In this document: piece after piece, positions 52,234-60,354 of the stretch | Layout of the letters: each line of letters opens with the position of its first letter | How positions within the stretch are numbered: the first letter of the stretch is position 1 | Assembly: GCF_910578445.1 (NCBI RefSeq) | Contig: NZ_CAJTQC010000001.1 | Coordinates: 65,919 to 129,918, forward strand | Origin: an uncultured Duncaniella sp. | GTDB taxonomy: Bacteria; Bacteroidota; Bacteroidia; Bacteroidales; Muribaculaceae | Length of the DNA stretch: 64,000 nt | Direction: 5' to 3' | Translations under genes and position numbers: made by a program | Notes under the pieces: model-generated | What the model saw: the letters and a program-made list of their open reading frames with translations, nothing else | Told to the model about the DNA's origin: nothing | Database searches by the model: none

Positions 52234-53667
52234 ATGAAACACTTTCTTTACCTTGCCATTGCCGGAGCCGGCATTTTCACATCCTGCGGCAATGGAAATG
52301 ACACAAAGGCCAACGCCTCGACAAACGACGATGTGATTCTCCACGCATGGTCATGGTCGTTTGACACGATTGCAGCCAATATGAAAGATATTGCAGAAGC
52401 AGGCTATGCATACGTGCAGACATCACCTGCCAACACCTGCTATGTCGGCGAAAATGGAGGACTTGCATTGTTCTCGCAGCCCGGCGACTCGGTCAGTGGT
52501 AAATGGTATTACTATTATCAGCCTACCGACTGGAAAATAGGAAACTATCTTCTTGGCGACCGCAATCAGTTCAAGACTATGATGGACAGTGCTAATAAAT
52601 ATAATGTCAAGGTTATCGTAGACGTTCTGCCCAATCACACTGCCATCGACCACACTGCCGTCCTTCCTGACCTTGACGCAGCTGTAGGCGGTCACGACAA
52701 ACTTTATCATGCCAACGGTTTCACTCCGATTACAGATTATAATGACCGCTATCAGTGCACCACCGGAGAGATGGGTGGTCTGCCGGATGTAAATACCGAA
52801 AATCCGGACTTCCAGCACTACTACATGACCTATGTCAATGACCTGCTTGGCCTTGGAGTCAAAGGATTCCGTTACGACACCGCAAAACATATCGGTCTGC
52901 CATCCGACCCGCTTGACAGTCTCGCTGCCAGAAATAATTTCTGGGATGTAGCTACCGGCCGTGAAGAGGTCAAAGGTCTCAAACTTTCCGTACCTGCCGA
53001 CTCGCTGTTTATCTATGGAGAAGTGTTGCAGGACAAGAATGTCAAAGAGACAGAATATGCCGAATACATGGATCTTACCGCCAGCGCCTATGGACATGCG
53101 CTCCGTACAGTCCTCGAAAAAGCAGATTTCAATGCCGATTCGCTTCTCAACTGGCATCACCCTGTTGACGGAAATCACCTCGTGACATGGGTAGAATCAC
53201 ACGACACATATGCAAACGCTCATGAATCGGCAGGGCTTACCGACGAGCAGATCCGTATGGGCTGGGTGTTCCTCACCTCACGCCAGAACGGTACTCCCCT
53301 ATTCTTCAGCCGTCCAGCCGGAAGCACCCGTGAGAACTATTGGGGCAACAACCGTGTCGGCGCTCGCGGAAACGATGAGTTCAAGCATCCAGAGGTTGTG
53401 GCAGTCAATAAATTCCGCCGCGCAATGACCGGTAAGCCGGAAACAATAGCCACTACCGACAATGGAGCAGTCATCGCTGTAAGCCGAGGCAATGCAGGTG
53501 TTGCAATCATTAATCTCACATTGAATGAGCAGAATATCAATGGCCTTGCTACAACATTGCCCGACGGAGATTATGTTGATGCCGTCTATGGGAACTCTTT
53601 TAAGATCAACGACGGCAAACTCAGCGGACAGCTAAAGCCTCTGACATCATATCTGCTTTATCGTTAA
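52234..53667 (+). CDS. GH13 alpha-amylase-like lipoprotein
   Basis: Surface or periplasmic glycoside hydrolase of 477 residues. The signal ends in FTSC, a lipobox, so the mature protein probably starts at Cys19 and is lipid-anchored. GH13 regions are complete: DVLPNH (from D130), GFRYDTAKH with nucleophile Asp215, YGEVLQ with acid/base Glu263, and ESHD with Asp324. A beta-sandwich domain C occupies the last 90 residues. Small size and a short domain B suggest an enzyme acting on starch-like alpha-glucans or oligosaccharides. No SusC/SusD or other starch gene is nearby. It ends in a clear terminator. Confidence 0.9.
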   Translation: MKHFLYLAIAGAGIFTSCGNGNDTKANASTNDDVILHAWSWSFDTIAANMKDIAEAGYAYVQTSPANTCYVGENGGLALFSQPGDSVSGKWYYYYQPTDWKIGNYLLGDRNQFKTMMDSANKYNVKVIVDVLPNHTAIDHTAVLPDLDAAVGGHDKLYHANGFTPITDYNDRYQCTTGEMGGLPDVNTENPDFQHYYMTYVNDLLGLGVKGFRYDTAKHIGLPSDPLDSLAARNNFWDVATGREEVKGLKLSVPADSLFIYGEVLQDKNVKETEYAEYMDLTASAYGHALRTVLEKADFNADSLLNWHHPVDGNHLVTWVESHDTYANAHESAGLTDEQIRMGWVFLTSRQNGTPLFFSRPAGSTRENYWGNNRVGARGNDEFKHPEVVAVNKFRRAMTGKPETIATTDNGAVIAVSRGNAGVAIINLTLNEQNINGLATTLPDGDYVDAVYGNSFKINDGKLSGQLKPLTSYLLYR

Positions 53668-53690
53668 AGCAAGATAGACCATAATTCACC

Positions 53691-53729
53691 TCACAAGGCA
53701 TTGACGCATAAAGCGTTGATGCCTTGTGA
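53691..53729 (+). terminator. Terminator after the GH13 gene
   Basis: A 17-bp stem (53691-53707 with 53713-53729, two G-T pairs) with a 5-base loop and a following CTTTT, a good intrinsic terminator. Confidence 0.8.
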
Positions 53730-53785
53730 ACTTTTAACCTATGAAATTTGTTAGCAAAATAGTAATAAATTTATAAAAATAATTG

Positions 53786-53793
53786 TAAATTTG
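53786..53793 (+). promoter_or_regulatory. -7 element (TAAATTTG) for the winged-helix gene
   Basis: Exact TAnnTTTG match about 90 bases upstream of the ATG at 53884, in an A/T-rich stretch; it predicts a leader of about 85 bases. No -33 at the ideal distance. Confidence 0.45.
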
Positions 53794-53883
53794 TAACGCA
53801 ACGTTTTAGTTAATCAATATTGTCAATCTACAAATCACATAACACTCTGACTAATTCTAATCATCTACTAAAAATTACAGACA

Positions 53884-54102
53884 ATGAACACTGACACTAT
53901 CGGCATCAACGCAGGATGCGTATGGGCCGCACTTAACGAAGCGGAAGCACTTGACACAAAGCAATTGAAAAAGATTGCCAAACTCAAGAATGAAAAGGAA
54001 CTGTTCGCAGCCCTTGGCTGGCTCGCACGCGAAGGAAAAATCAATTTCATCGAGAGCGAAGACGGCAAAGAACTCATCATCTCCCTCCTGCAAGACAAGT
54101 AA
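53884..54102 (+). CDS. Small winged-helix protein (DUF2582-like)
   Basis: A 72-residue protein matching the small winged helix-turn-helix family found widely in Bacteroidetes and some archaea. The pattern is helix 1 (NAGCVWAALNEAE), helix 2 (DTKQLKKIAKL), recognition-like helix 3 (NEKELFAALGWLAREG) and a beta-hairpin wing (INFIESEDGKELIISL). It probably binds nucleic acid or mediates protein contacts; no target is known. It has its own promoter and terminator, so it is monocistronic, and the leader of about 85 bases is long for such a small gene. Confidence 0.85.
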   Translation: MNTDTIGINAGCVWAALNEAEALDTKQLKKIAKLKNEKELFAALGWLAREGKINFIESEDGKELIISLLQDK

Positions 54103-54151
54103 AAGCATAAACCGTGTATATGACTAAAATCGCACGGCCTCTACCATAACG

Positions 54152-54178
54152 CTCCTGTCGGAAATATTCCGGCAGGAG
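54152..54178 (+). terminator. Terminator after the winged-helix gene
   Basis: CTCCTGTCGGAA (54152-54163) pairs with TTCCGGCAGGAG (54167-54178) with one G-T pair and a 3-base loop, followed by GTTTTG. Confidence 0.8.
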
Positions 54179-54253
54179 GTTTTGAATAGCCAATCTGAAA
54201 AATCTCTCCAAATCCGCCATTAAAATAATCCACTGTCGTTTCCACGAAGCTAT

Positions 54254-55006
54254 ATGAATCCATTATTCTCAATCATCACTATTACTTACAATGCTGCTTC
54301 CACCATTCCGGCAACATTGCGGAGCGTGGAAGAGCAAACATGTAAACTCTACGAATACATTGTCATTGACGGTGCTTCGACCGACAACACGGTCAGTTTA
54401 GCAAAGGATGCAGCCATCGACAATATGACGATTATTTCCGAGCGCGACAGAGGTCTGTATGACGCAATGAACAAAGGGCTTGGATTGGCAAAAGGCGACT
54501 ATGTCATCTTCCTTAATGCCGGTGACTCGTTTCATAGTCAGAAGACACTCCAACTGATTGCCGACACTGTCATGGACAATGATTATCCTGGTATAGTCTA
54601 TGGCCAGACTCAGATTGTCGATGCTTCACGACACCGCCTTGGCGACCGGCATCTGAAAGCACCGTCAGTCTTAACCCTCGACAGTTTCAAAGATGGCATG
54701 GTTGTCTGTCATCAGGCTTTCATCGTATTAAGAAAACTGGTGGATAACTACGACACACGCTATAGGTATTCCGCCGATTTCGAATGGTGTATCCGTTGTC
54801 TCCAACGTTCACACCGCAACTGCTATATCGACCGCATTCTTATTGACTATCTTTCCGAAGGTGTCACCACAGCTAATCACAAAGCATCTCTCTGGGAACG
54901 CTTCAAAATCATGTGTCATTATTTCGGAGTCCTGCCTACAGTCTGTCGCCACGTCAAATTTTTCATCCGTAACATTAAACGGAAAAAACAAAAGAAAGAC
55001 ATGTGA
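54254..55006 (+). CDS. Family 2 glycosyltransferase
   Basis: Cytoplasmic or membrane-associated sugar transferase of 250 residues with a GT-A fold. The start FSIITITYNAASTIPATLRSVEEQ and YIVIDGASTDNT are the nucleotide-sugar-binding part. ISERDRGLYDAMNKGL and FLNAGDSF give the metal-binding Asp region (AGD in place of DxD). The C-terminal 60 residues are basic and amphipathic, consistent with membrane contact. It resembles WcaA-type transferases of surface polysaccharide synthesis but is not in a polysaccharide locus here. Donor and acceptor are unknown. Its stop codon lies in a hairpin shared with ruvC. Confidence 0.9.
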   Translation: MNPLFSIITITYNAASTIPATLRSVEEQTCKLYEYIVIDGASTDNTVSLAKDAAIDNMTIISERDRGLYDAMNKGLGLAKGDYVIFLNAGDSFHSQKTLQLIADTVMDNDYPGIVYGQTQIVDASRHRLGDRHLKAPSVLTLDSFKDGMVVCHQAFIVLRKLVDNYDTRYRYSADFEWCIRCLQRSHRNCYIDRILIDYLSEGVTTANHKASLWERFKIMCHYFGVLPTVCRHVKFFIRNIKRKKQKKDM

Positions 55007-55019
55007 TTCCATGTCTTTC
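54994..55019. terminator. Bidirectional terminator between the glycosyltransferase and ruvC
   Basis: GAAAGACATG (54994-55003) pairs perfectly with CATGTCTTTC (55010-55019) around a 6-base loop that contains the glycosyltransferase stop codon; flanks are A-rich and C/T-rich. Confidence 0.7.
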
Positions 55020-55026
55020 CCCTTTG

Positions 55027-55587
55027 TTACTTTACTCTATCCGGATTCTTGGCAATGAAATCTTTCCATGATTTCGGGCCTGCCACAGAGACCGGTCTGG
55101 ACGATTCATAATGATGACACAAAGCTGCCGCTAAAGCATCGGTTGCATCAAGCTCAATGTCAAGTTTTTCAGGCGAGATATCCAATATCCGTCTCAACAT
55201 TTCCCTCACCTGCTCTTTGCTTGCCGCGCCGTTGCCGGTTATAGCCATTTTTATTTTTCTCGGCTCATATTCCGTTATTGGAATGTCGCGCGACAATGCA
55301 GCAGCCATCGCTACCCCTTGCGCACGACCTAACTTCAGCATTGACTGTACATTTTTCCCGAAAAACGGGGCTTCAATCGCCATCTCGTCAGGAAGGAATT
55401 GCTCCACAAGGCCTAACACCCGTTCATGAATCCTAAGAAGACGTAAATAATGGCTGTCGAATTTGTTCAGTTTCACCACACCGAGAGCAATCAGCTCCGG
55501 TTTCTTTCCGCGAATCCCAAGTATGCCATAACCCATCACATTAGTACCGGGGTCGATTCCAATAATAATCTTATCGTGGGTTGTCAT
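55027..55587 (-). CDS. ruvC: Holliday junction endonuclease RuvC
   Basis: Resolves Holliday junctions together with RuvAB. The 186-residue protein has an RNase H fold with acidic residues in [13 protein letters not shown] (Asp12), [11 protein letters not shown] and [14 protein letters not shown]. Its ATG overlaps the stop of the upstream DUF4286 gene by four bases (ATGA), so the two are translationally coupled. ruvA is about 19 kb away on the opposite strand. Confidence 0.95.
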   Translation of the reverse strand: MTTHDKIIIGIDPGTNVMGYGILGIRGKKPELIALGVVKLNKFDSHYLRLLRIHERVLGLVEQFLPDEMAIEAPFFGKNVQSMLKLGRAQGVAMAAALSRDIPITEYEPRKIKMAITGNGAASKEQVREMLRRILDISPEKLDIELDATDALAAALCHHYESSRPVSVAGPKSWKDFIAKNPDRVK

Positions 55588-55895
55588 TTCAAAGGCAAAT
55601 TTTCCATGTATGTAGTGAAAAATACGACACCTTCGCCAAACCGTTTATGAAGCATTCCACGAAGTTCCGCTCCAGCATTGTCGTGCCATTCCGATGCAGC
55701 CTCAGGAGTCGCAGCCTCGAAACTTACAGCATAGCTGACACAATCCTCCTGCACCTCAATCAACAGCGACGCGAAACGCGGAGATGAAAGTCTGCCTGAA
55801 GCAAGCGCCTCCGGAATATAGACATTCCTCACCCAAGCTTTGAAAGGCTCATCTAAACTAACATGTACATGGAAACTCGTATTCAGTATAATCAT
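55584..55895 (-). CDS. DUF4286 family protein
   Basis: A 103-residue protein of the DUF4286 family, common in Bacteroidetes and often next to ruvC. It reads as a ferredoxin-like alpha/beta sandwich: [29 protein letters not shown] and [11 protein letters not shown] are the strand-like stretches. There is no signal peptide. The four-base overlap with ruvC suggests coupled expression and possibly a link to recombination, but no function is established. Confidence 0.85.
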   Translation of the reverse strand: MIILNTSFHVHVSLDEPFKAWVRNVYIPEALASGRLSSPRFASLLIEVQEDCVSYAVSFEAATPEAASEWHDNAGAELRGMLHKRFGEGVVFFTTYMENLPLK

Positions 55896-55931
55896 AATTC
55901 AATATATCTAACTGATTCAGACACAAAAAAA

Positions 55932-57374
55932 TTAAATCGCAGAGCTATCTTCAGGTATAATCACTTTTTGACTGACACGGGTGTTTGCCATCAGACCAAG
56001 TCCAAGAGTCGTTAATGCAGAAAGCACAAACGCGACAATGCGATTCTCAATTCCAAAGAACTGTGGCGACACAAATACAAAGCATGTCACGACAAATGTC
56101 ATTGAGACAGCCGGAATCAACGCAACCCAATAATTGCGCTTCCTTCTTGCAAGCCAGACATAGATAGTCCACAGGACAACGGCTGCAAGCGACTGATTGG
56201 CCCATGCAAAATAACGCCATACAATGTCAAAGTTGATCAATGTGATTGAATAGCCGGCAATAAAAAGCGGGATGCAGACCGCAAAACGCTTCAATATCGG
56301 GCGTTGGTCGATGTTGAACATATCTGCGACGATAAGTCGTGCGCCACGAAATGCGGTGTCACCGGATGTTATCGGAGCTACCACCACTCCAAGAAGGGCA
56401 AGGACTGCCCCGACTTTCCCAAGGGTGGTGTTGGAAATCACGTCGACAGCCCAAGCGGCGTTGCCTCCGTGTTGGGCAAGCTGCTCACCAAGGAGAGTCG
56501 GGCCATTAAAAAATGCCATTGCAATTGCAGCCCAGATCAACGCTATGATACTTTCCGCAATCATTGAGCCATAAAATACCGACTTACACTTTTTCTCATT
56601 TGTTATGCAACGAGCCATCAGAGGTGACTGGGTTGCATGGAACCCTGAAATAGCGCCACAGGCAATGGTGATAAAGAGCGTCGGTACAATCGGCAATGCT
56701 TCAGGATCAAGCTGAAAATTGTGAAGTGTGGTGAGTTCCGGAATCTGATACTCCCCTGTCATCAAGACAACAAAAAGGCCGGCAGCCATAGCTACGAGTG
56801 CGACTCCGAATATCGGATAGACCTTGCCGATTACCTTGTCAACCGGTAGCATTGTAGCGAGAATATAGTAGGCAAGAATAATCCATATCCAGATATTTTT
56901 TCCGATGGCGGGCAGCATGCTTGACAGAAGTGCGGCCGGACTGAGAATGAACACAGCGCCGACAAGAACCATGAGCACTATTGAAAATACTCTTACAACG
57001 GTCCGTGTTGAAACACCAAGGTATATGCCTATTATCTCAGGCAAGCTGCGACCGTCATGGCGCATAATCATCATTCCGGAAAGGAAATCGTGCATAGCTC
57101 CGAAGAAAATACCTCCAAGAGTTATCCAAAGGAAAGCCACCGGACCAAAACAAGCGCCGAGTATAGCACCGAATATAGGGCCTGTACCGGCGATATTCAA
57201 CAATTGTATCAGAAAAACACGCCATCGCGGAAGACGTATGTAATCAACGCCATCTTCCAGACGCTCAACAGGCGTTTTCCGCTCTGTATCGACATCTGCG
57301 AGTTTTTCGAGATAACGTCCATAGACAAAGTAGGCAGTGACAAGCAATGCCAGACAGATAAGAAATGTTATCAT
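55932..57374 (-). CDS. cstA: Carbon starvation protein A family transporter (CstA)
   Basis: Integral membrane transporter of 480 residues with about 13 hydrophobic segments. CstA-type proteins import peptides or pyruvate. The N-terminal FVYGRYLEKL and the core NIAGTGPIFGAILGACFGP, GAMHDFLSGM, SGFHATQSPL and DTAFRGARLIVADM are conserved family stretches. It is the short form seen in Bacteroidales and Firmicutes, lacking the C-terminal extension of E. coli CstA. Neighbours on the same strand are an NlpC/P60 peptidase upstream and DUF4286/ruvC downstream; peptide uptake beside a cell-wall peptide hydrolase is a suggestive pairing (inference). Confidence 0.93.
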   Translation of the reverse strand: MITFLICLALLVTAYFVYGRYLEKLADVDTERKTPVERLEDGVDYIRLPRWRVFLIQLLNIAGTGPIFGAILGACFGPVAFLWITLGGIFFGAMHDFLSGMMIMRHDGRSLPEIIGIYLGVSTRTVVRVFSIVLMVLVGAVFILSPAALLSSMLPAIGKNIWIWIILAYYILATMLPVDKVIGKVYPIFGVALVAMAAGLFVVLMTGEYQIPELTTLHNFQLDPEALPIVPTLFITIACGAISGFHATQSPLMARCITNEKKCKSVFYGSMIAESIIALIWAAIAMAFFNGPTLLGEQLAQHGGNAAWAVDVISNTTLGKVGAVLALLGVVVAPITSGDTAFRGARLIVADMFNIDQRPILKRFAVCIPLFIAGYSITLINFDIVWRYFAWANQSLAAVVLWTIYVWLARRKRNYWVALIPAVSMTFVVTCFVFVSPQFFGIENRIVAFVLSALTTLGLGLMANTRVSQKVIIPEDSSAI

Positions 57375-57414
57375 GGGATAAATTAAGAGGGGTGGTTAAT
57401 AACAATATGGTAAG

Positions 57415-58371
57415 CTATTTGATGTTAAAATACCACGGATGGTTTATCATTCTGACTATCCCGGGAGTGTCCTCCATCCCGACAATGCGTGACGCACCTC
57501 GATAATATCTTTTTGAATAATCAGGGTCATCATCACTCATCATATTGGTCTTCACAAGGCCAGACGAATGAATATAGCGCCCGTCGGTATCATAAATCGC
57601 GACATGAGAAATACGTCCGTCAGGTGTGTTCGAGAAGAAAAGCAGGTCGCCCCGCTGCAAGTCACCAAGATTTTCAGGTTCAATTCTTTTTCCTATGCCG
57701 ATTTGCTGGCGAGCATCACGCAAGGTCAGAATTCCACGGTCAAGATAAACCACACGCACCAATCCCGAACAATCCACACTCTTAGTCGAGCATGCCCCCC
57801 AGAGATATGGAGTTCCTGTCAGCCAATATGCCGTCTCCATTGCTTTATCCATGTCAAACGGACGTGATGCCCACTCTTCGGCTTTCATAAAGCCATTTGA
57901 ATCGGCATAGCCCTTTCGTCCGTCAGGAAGCACGACAGAAACAACACTGTCATTCACATGACAACCTTCAACTATGGATGACAGAACGAGTTCGCTGACA
58001 ACATCGGAATGTTTACGTGTAACGGGTGAAGCATAAATTTTCATCTCTGGACGGGACACAGAGACCAGACGGGACGCACTGCGCCAACGCTCCATCTCAG
58101 AATCCGATTTCAACGTCACGCTTGAGACATTCATGTATCCTCTATACCCTTCAGGGGTTTCTATCTGAAGCCACTCACCATCTGACTCAAGCACACGCAA
58201 AGGTGTGCCCATGATTGCCTGAGAAGTCATTTCAGTCGAATGTCCCTTTCCATCACGGATACAAGCTACAGGTATGCGCACCTGACCCCAAGACTCCTCG
58301 GCATCAAGCGCGCACGGAAAAAGTGTGATAAGTATAAAAAACAGAGATTTTAGTGATAATTTCAAGGCCAT
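57415..58371 (-). CDS. NlpC/P60 (C40) peptidase with SH3 domains, YkfC-like
   Basis: Exported cysteine peptidase of 318 residues (signal peptide about 1-24). Two bacterial SH3-like domains (about 30-85 and 100-160) precede the NlpC/P60 domain, with the triad Cys201 (VDCSGL), His256 (SHVAIY) and His268 (YIHSSG). The layout matches the YkfC-type gamma-D-glutamyl-L-diamino acid endopeptidases that trim free muropeptides for recycling and not the intact sacculus. It precedes the cstA-like transporter by 40 bases, so it could feed peptide products to it. A minus-strand -7 element lies upstream at 58410-58417. Confidence 0.9.
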   Translation of the reverse strand: MALKLSLKSLFFILITLFPCALDAEESWGQVRIPVACIRDGKGHSTEMTSQAIMGTPLRVLESDGEWLQIETPEGYRGYMNVSSVTLKSDSEMERWRSASRLVSVSRPEMKIYASPVTRKHSDVVSELVLSSIVEGCHVNDSVVSVVLPDGRKGYADSNGFMKAEEWASRPFDMDKAMETAYWLTGTPYLWGACSTKSVDCSGLVRVVYLDRGILTLRDARQQIGIGKRIEPENLGDLQRGDLLFFSNTPDGRISHVAIYDTDGRYIHSSGLVKTNMMSDDDPDYSKRYYRGASRIVGMEDTPGIVRMINHPWYFNIK

Positions 58372-58409
58372 TTGCTATTTATCAGATTTTATTTCCTAAC
58401 ACGGGGTCA

Positions 58410-58417
58410 CAAAATTA
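58410..58417 (-). promoter_or_regulatory. -7 element for the NlpC/P60 gene (TAATTTTG on minus strand)
   Basis: CAAAATTA on the plus strand reads TAATTTTG on the minus strand, 39 bases upstream of the start. Confidence 0.45.
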
Positions 58418-58509
58418 CAAAAAACAGATGACAAGCCGGCTTCAAAAATCTATAAAATAACGCAAATTCGGTGTTAAAATCATCATTCTGTAATTTGCGG
58501 ACAACAAAT

Positions 58510-59289
58510 TTAGCAGTCCATTCTGTCAAACAACCCTATAGCATTGTCGCTTGTCATCCGCGATACGTCGTCAACCGACATTGACATAATTTCTGCGACA
58601 CGGGCGGCAGTCTTGACAATATATGCACTCTCATTCCGCTTACCTCTGTATGGAACAGGAGCAAGATAAGGCGCATCGGTCTCAAGGACAATACGTTCAA
58701 TTCCAATTTCAGGCAGCACTTCGTGAAGCCCGGAATTCTTGAAGGTGACGATTCCATTGATTCCGAAATAGAAATCTCCTATTTCCCGGATTGCTTTCAC
58801 ATCCTCGACAGAACCTCCAAAACTGTGAAAGACTGCTTTCGGTTTTACTTTTTTGGCCGACAATACCTCAAGCGTCTCTCTCAGTCCGTCGCGACAATGG
58901 ATTATTACAGGCAGATTCCTTTCGATAGCCCAGTCGACCTGTATCGAAAACGCCTTCATCTGCTCTTCTTTGAAAGTCTTGTCCCAATAGAGGTCAATAC
59001 CAATCTCTCCCACCGCAATATAGTCGGCCGGATTGGCATCCAGTTCATCGTGTATTATCCTGAGACCACTTTCCCAGCTCTCTCCTATCTCTGTAGGATG
59101 AAGCCCCATAGCCATATATGTCGCGGAAGGGAACATGGCATGAAGCTCTTTCATCGGACGGATGGTCGAAAGATCGACGTTTGGAAATATCATCCTCGTT
59201 ACGCCTGCCTGAAGCGCACGAGTGACAGTCTCTGTCTTTTCCGAGCCAAATTCGTCAAGATAGAGATGTGTATGAGTGTCAATCAGCAT
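58510..59289 (-). CDS. TatD family metal-dependent hydrolase
   Basis: Metallo-beta/alpha-barrel hydrolase of 259 residues with DNase or exonuclease activity in characterised members. Metal ligands appear in IDTHTHLY (His6, His8), AVGEIGIDLYWD (Glu/Asp), VIIHCRD, FHSFGGS and the late LETDAPYLAPVPYRGKRNE, all strongly conserved in TatD/YcfH. It follows the polyprenyl synthase by 10 bases on the same strand, a common Bacteroidetes pairing. Precise physiological substrate is unknown. Confidence 0.93.
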   Translation of the reverse strand: MLIDTHTHLYLDEFGSEKTETVTRALQAGVTRMIFPNVDLSTIRPMKELHAMFPSATYMAMGLHPTEIGESWESGLRIIHDELDANPADYIAVGEIGIDLYWDKTFKEEQMKAFSIQVDWAIERNLPVIIHCRDGLRETLEVLSAKKVKPKAVFHSFGGSVEDVKAIREIGDFYFGINGIVTFKNSGLHEVLPEIGIERIVLETDAPYLAPVPYRGKRNESAYIVKTAARVAEIMSMSVDDVSRMTSDNAIGLFDRMDC

Positions 59290-59299
59290 GTGTGGCGAG

Positions 59300-60262
59300 T
59301 TACTTGTTGCGGGTCGCTGATTTCAGCGCAAGATCGATAAAGAACGAGCGTGCTTCGGGCTGCATATTAAGCTGGTCAAGGCAGGCGATTGCCGAGTCGA
59401 TATAGGCACGGATAAGCTCGTGGATTCTGTCGGGAAGGCCAAGCGAATCATATACGCCACGGATTTTCTCAATTTTCTCCTCCGGATTGTCATTTTTCCC
59501 TATAAGAGACTTCACGATGCCACTTTTATCCTCTTTCAAAGCCATGATAAGCAACCATGTCTTCTTGTCGTTAAGAATATCGCCGCCTATTGCCTTGCCG
59601 AATGTCTCAGGATTGCCATATGTGTCAAGATAATCATCCTGAAGCTGGAATGCGAGGCCAAGATTGACACCATAGTTGAAAAACTGCAACTGAGAATCGA
59701 AATCGGCATCAGCCATGAGCGCGCCCATACCGCATGCACATCCCAACAGTACTGATGTCTTCAATCGTATCATCTCCATGTATTCTTCGACAGTGACATC
59801 AAGACGATTTTCAAAGTCCATATCGTATTGCTGTCCCTCGTAGACATTCATCGCTGTCCCGTTGAACAGATCGAGTGCAGGTGCAAGATGCTCTCCGGCT
59901 TTAATCGCAAGCAGCATTGTAGAAGTAGTAAGCATGGCATCGCCTGAAAGAATGGCAGTCTCCATATTCCAGCTCTTATGGACAGTCGGACGTCCGCGAC
60001 GCACATCCGCATTATCCATTACATCGTCGTGGAGAAGCGTGAAGTTGTGATACATCTCAATCGCGATAGCCTGATGTATGGCAGTCATGGGTTCTTTTCC
60101 CATCGCATGACATGCGGCAAGCGCCAAGACCGGACGCAGGCGTTTCCCTCCACAGTCAAGAGTATAGCGTATCGGATCATATAGTCCGGCAGGACGTTCA
60201 GGCAGTCTCAGATTGGCAATTGCCTGATTGACCATTGCCAGATATTCATCAAATTCTTTCAT
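59300..60262 (-). CDS. Polyprenyl synthetase (farnesyl/geranylgeranyl diphosphate synthase type)
   Basis: Head-to-tail prenyltransferase of 320 residues that builds an all-trans isoprenoid diphosphate. The first aspartate-rich motif is LLHDDVMDNADVRRG (D79, D80, D83), and the second is FQLQDDYLDTYG near residue 215. GGKRLRP near residue 40 binds the allylic diphosphate. The residues before the first motif (TLLHDD) carry no large bulky block at the fifth position, so chain length cannot be judged by eye. Likely use is menaquinone side chain or undecaprenyl precursor supply. The upstream gap to rnr holds a 15-bp hairpin. Confidence 0.92.
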   Translation of the reverse strand: MKEFDEYLAMVNQAIANLRLPERPAGLYDPIRYTLDCGGKRLRPVLALAACHAMGKEPMTAIHQAIAIEMYHNFTLLHDDVMDNADVRRGRPTVHKSWNMETAILSGDAMLTTSTMLLAIKAGEHLAPALDLFNGTAMNVYEGQQYDMDFENRLDVTVEEYMEMIRLKTSVLLGCACGMGALMADADFDSQLQFFNYGVNLGLAFQLQDDYLDTYGNPETFGKAIGGDILNDKKTWLLIMALKEDKSGIVKSLIGKNDNPEEKIEKIRGVYDSLGLPDRIHELIRAYIDSAIACLDQLNMQPEARSFFIDLALKSATRNK

Positions 60263-60288
60263 TGGTTCACTGTATTTTCGTTTGTGTT

Positions 60289-60320
60289 TGCAGCGGCCGA
60301 TGTTGACATCGGTCGCTGCA
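60289..60320. terminator. Hairpin between rnr and the polyprenyl synthase
   Basis: Arms 60289-60303 and 60306-60320 are complementary over 15 bases (one G-T pair, functional loop of four). On the strand of the genes no T run follows it; on the opposite strand TTTTTT does. It may end rnr transcripts or protect a processed mRNA end. Confidence 0.5.
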
Positions 60321-60354
60321 ATGTTTTTTATCTGATATAAAATATTCTACCTTA

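Noticed and set aside
52423..53178. A 251-codon minus-strand frame inside the GH13 gene
   Set aside because: All GH13 catalytic regions are on the plus strand; the minus-strand product matches nothing.
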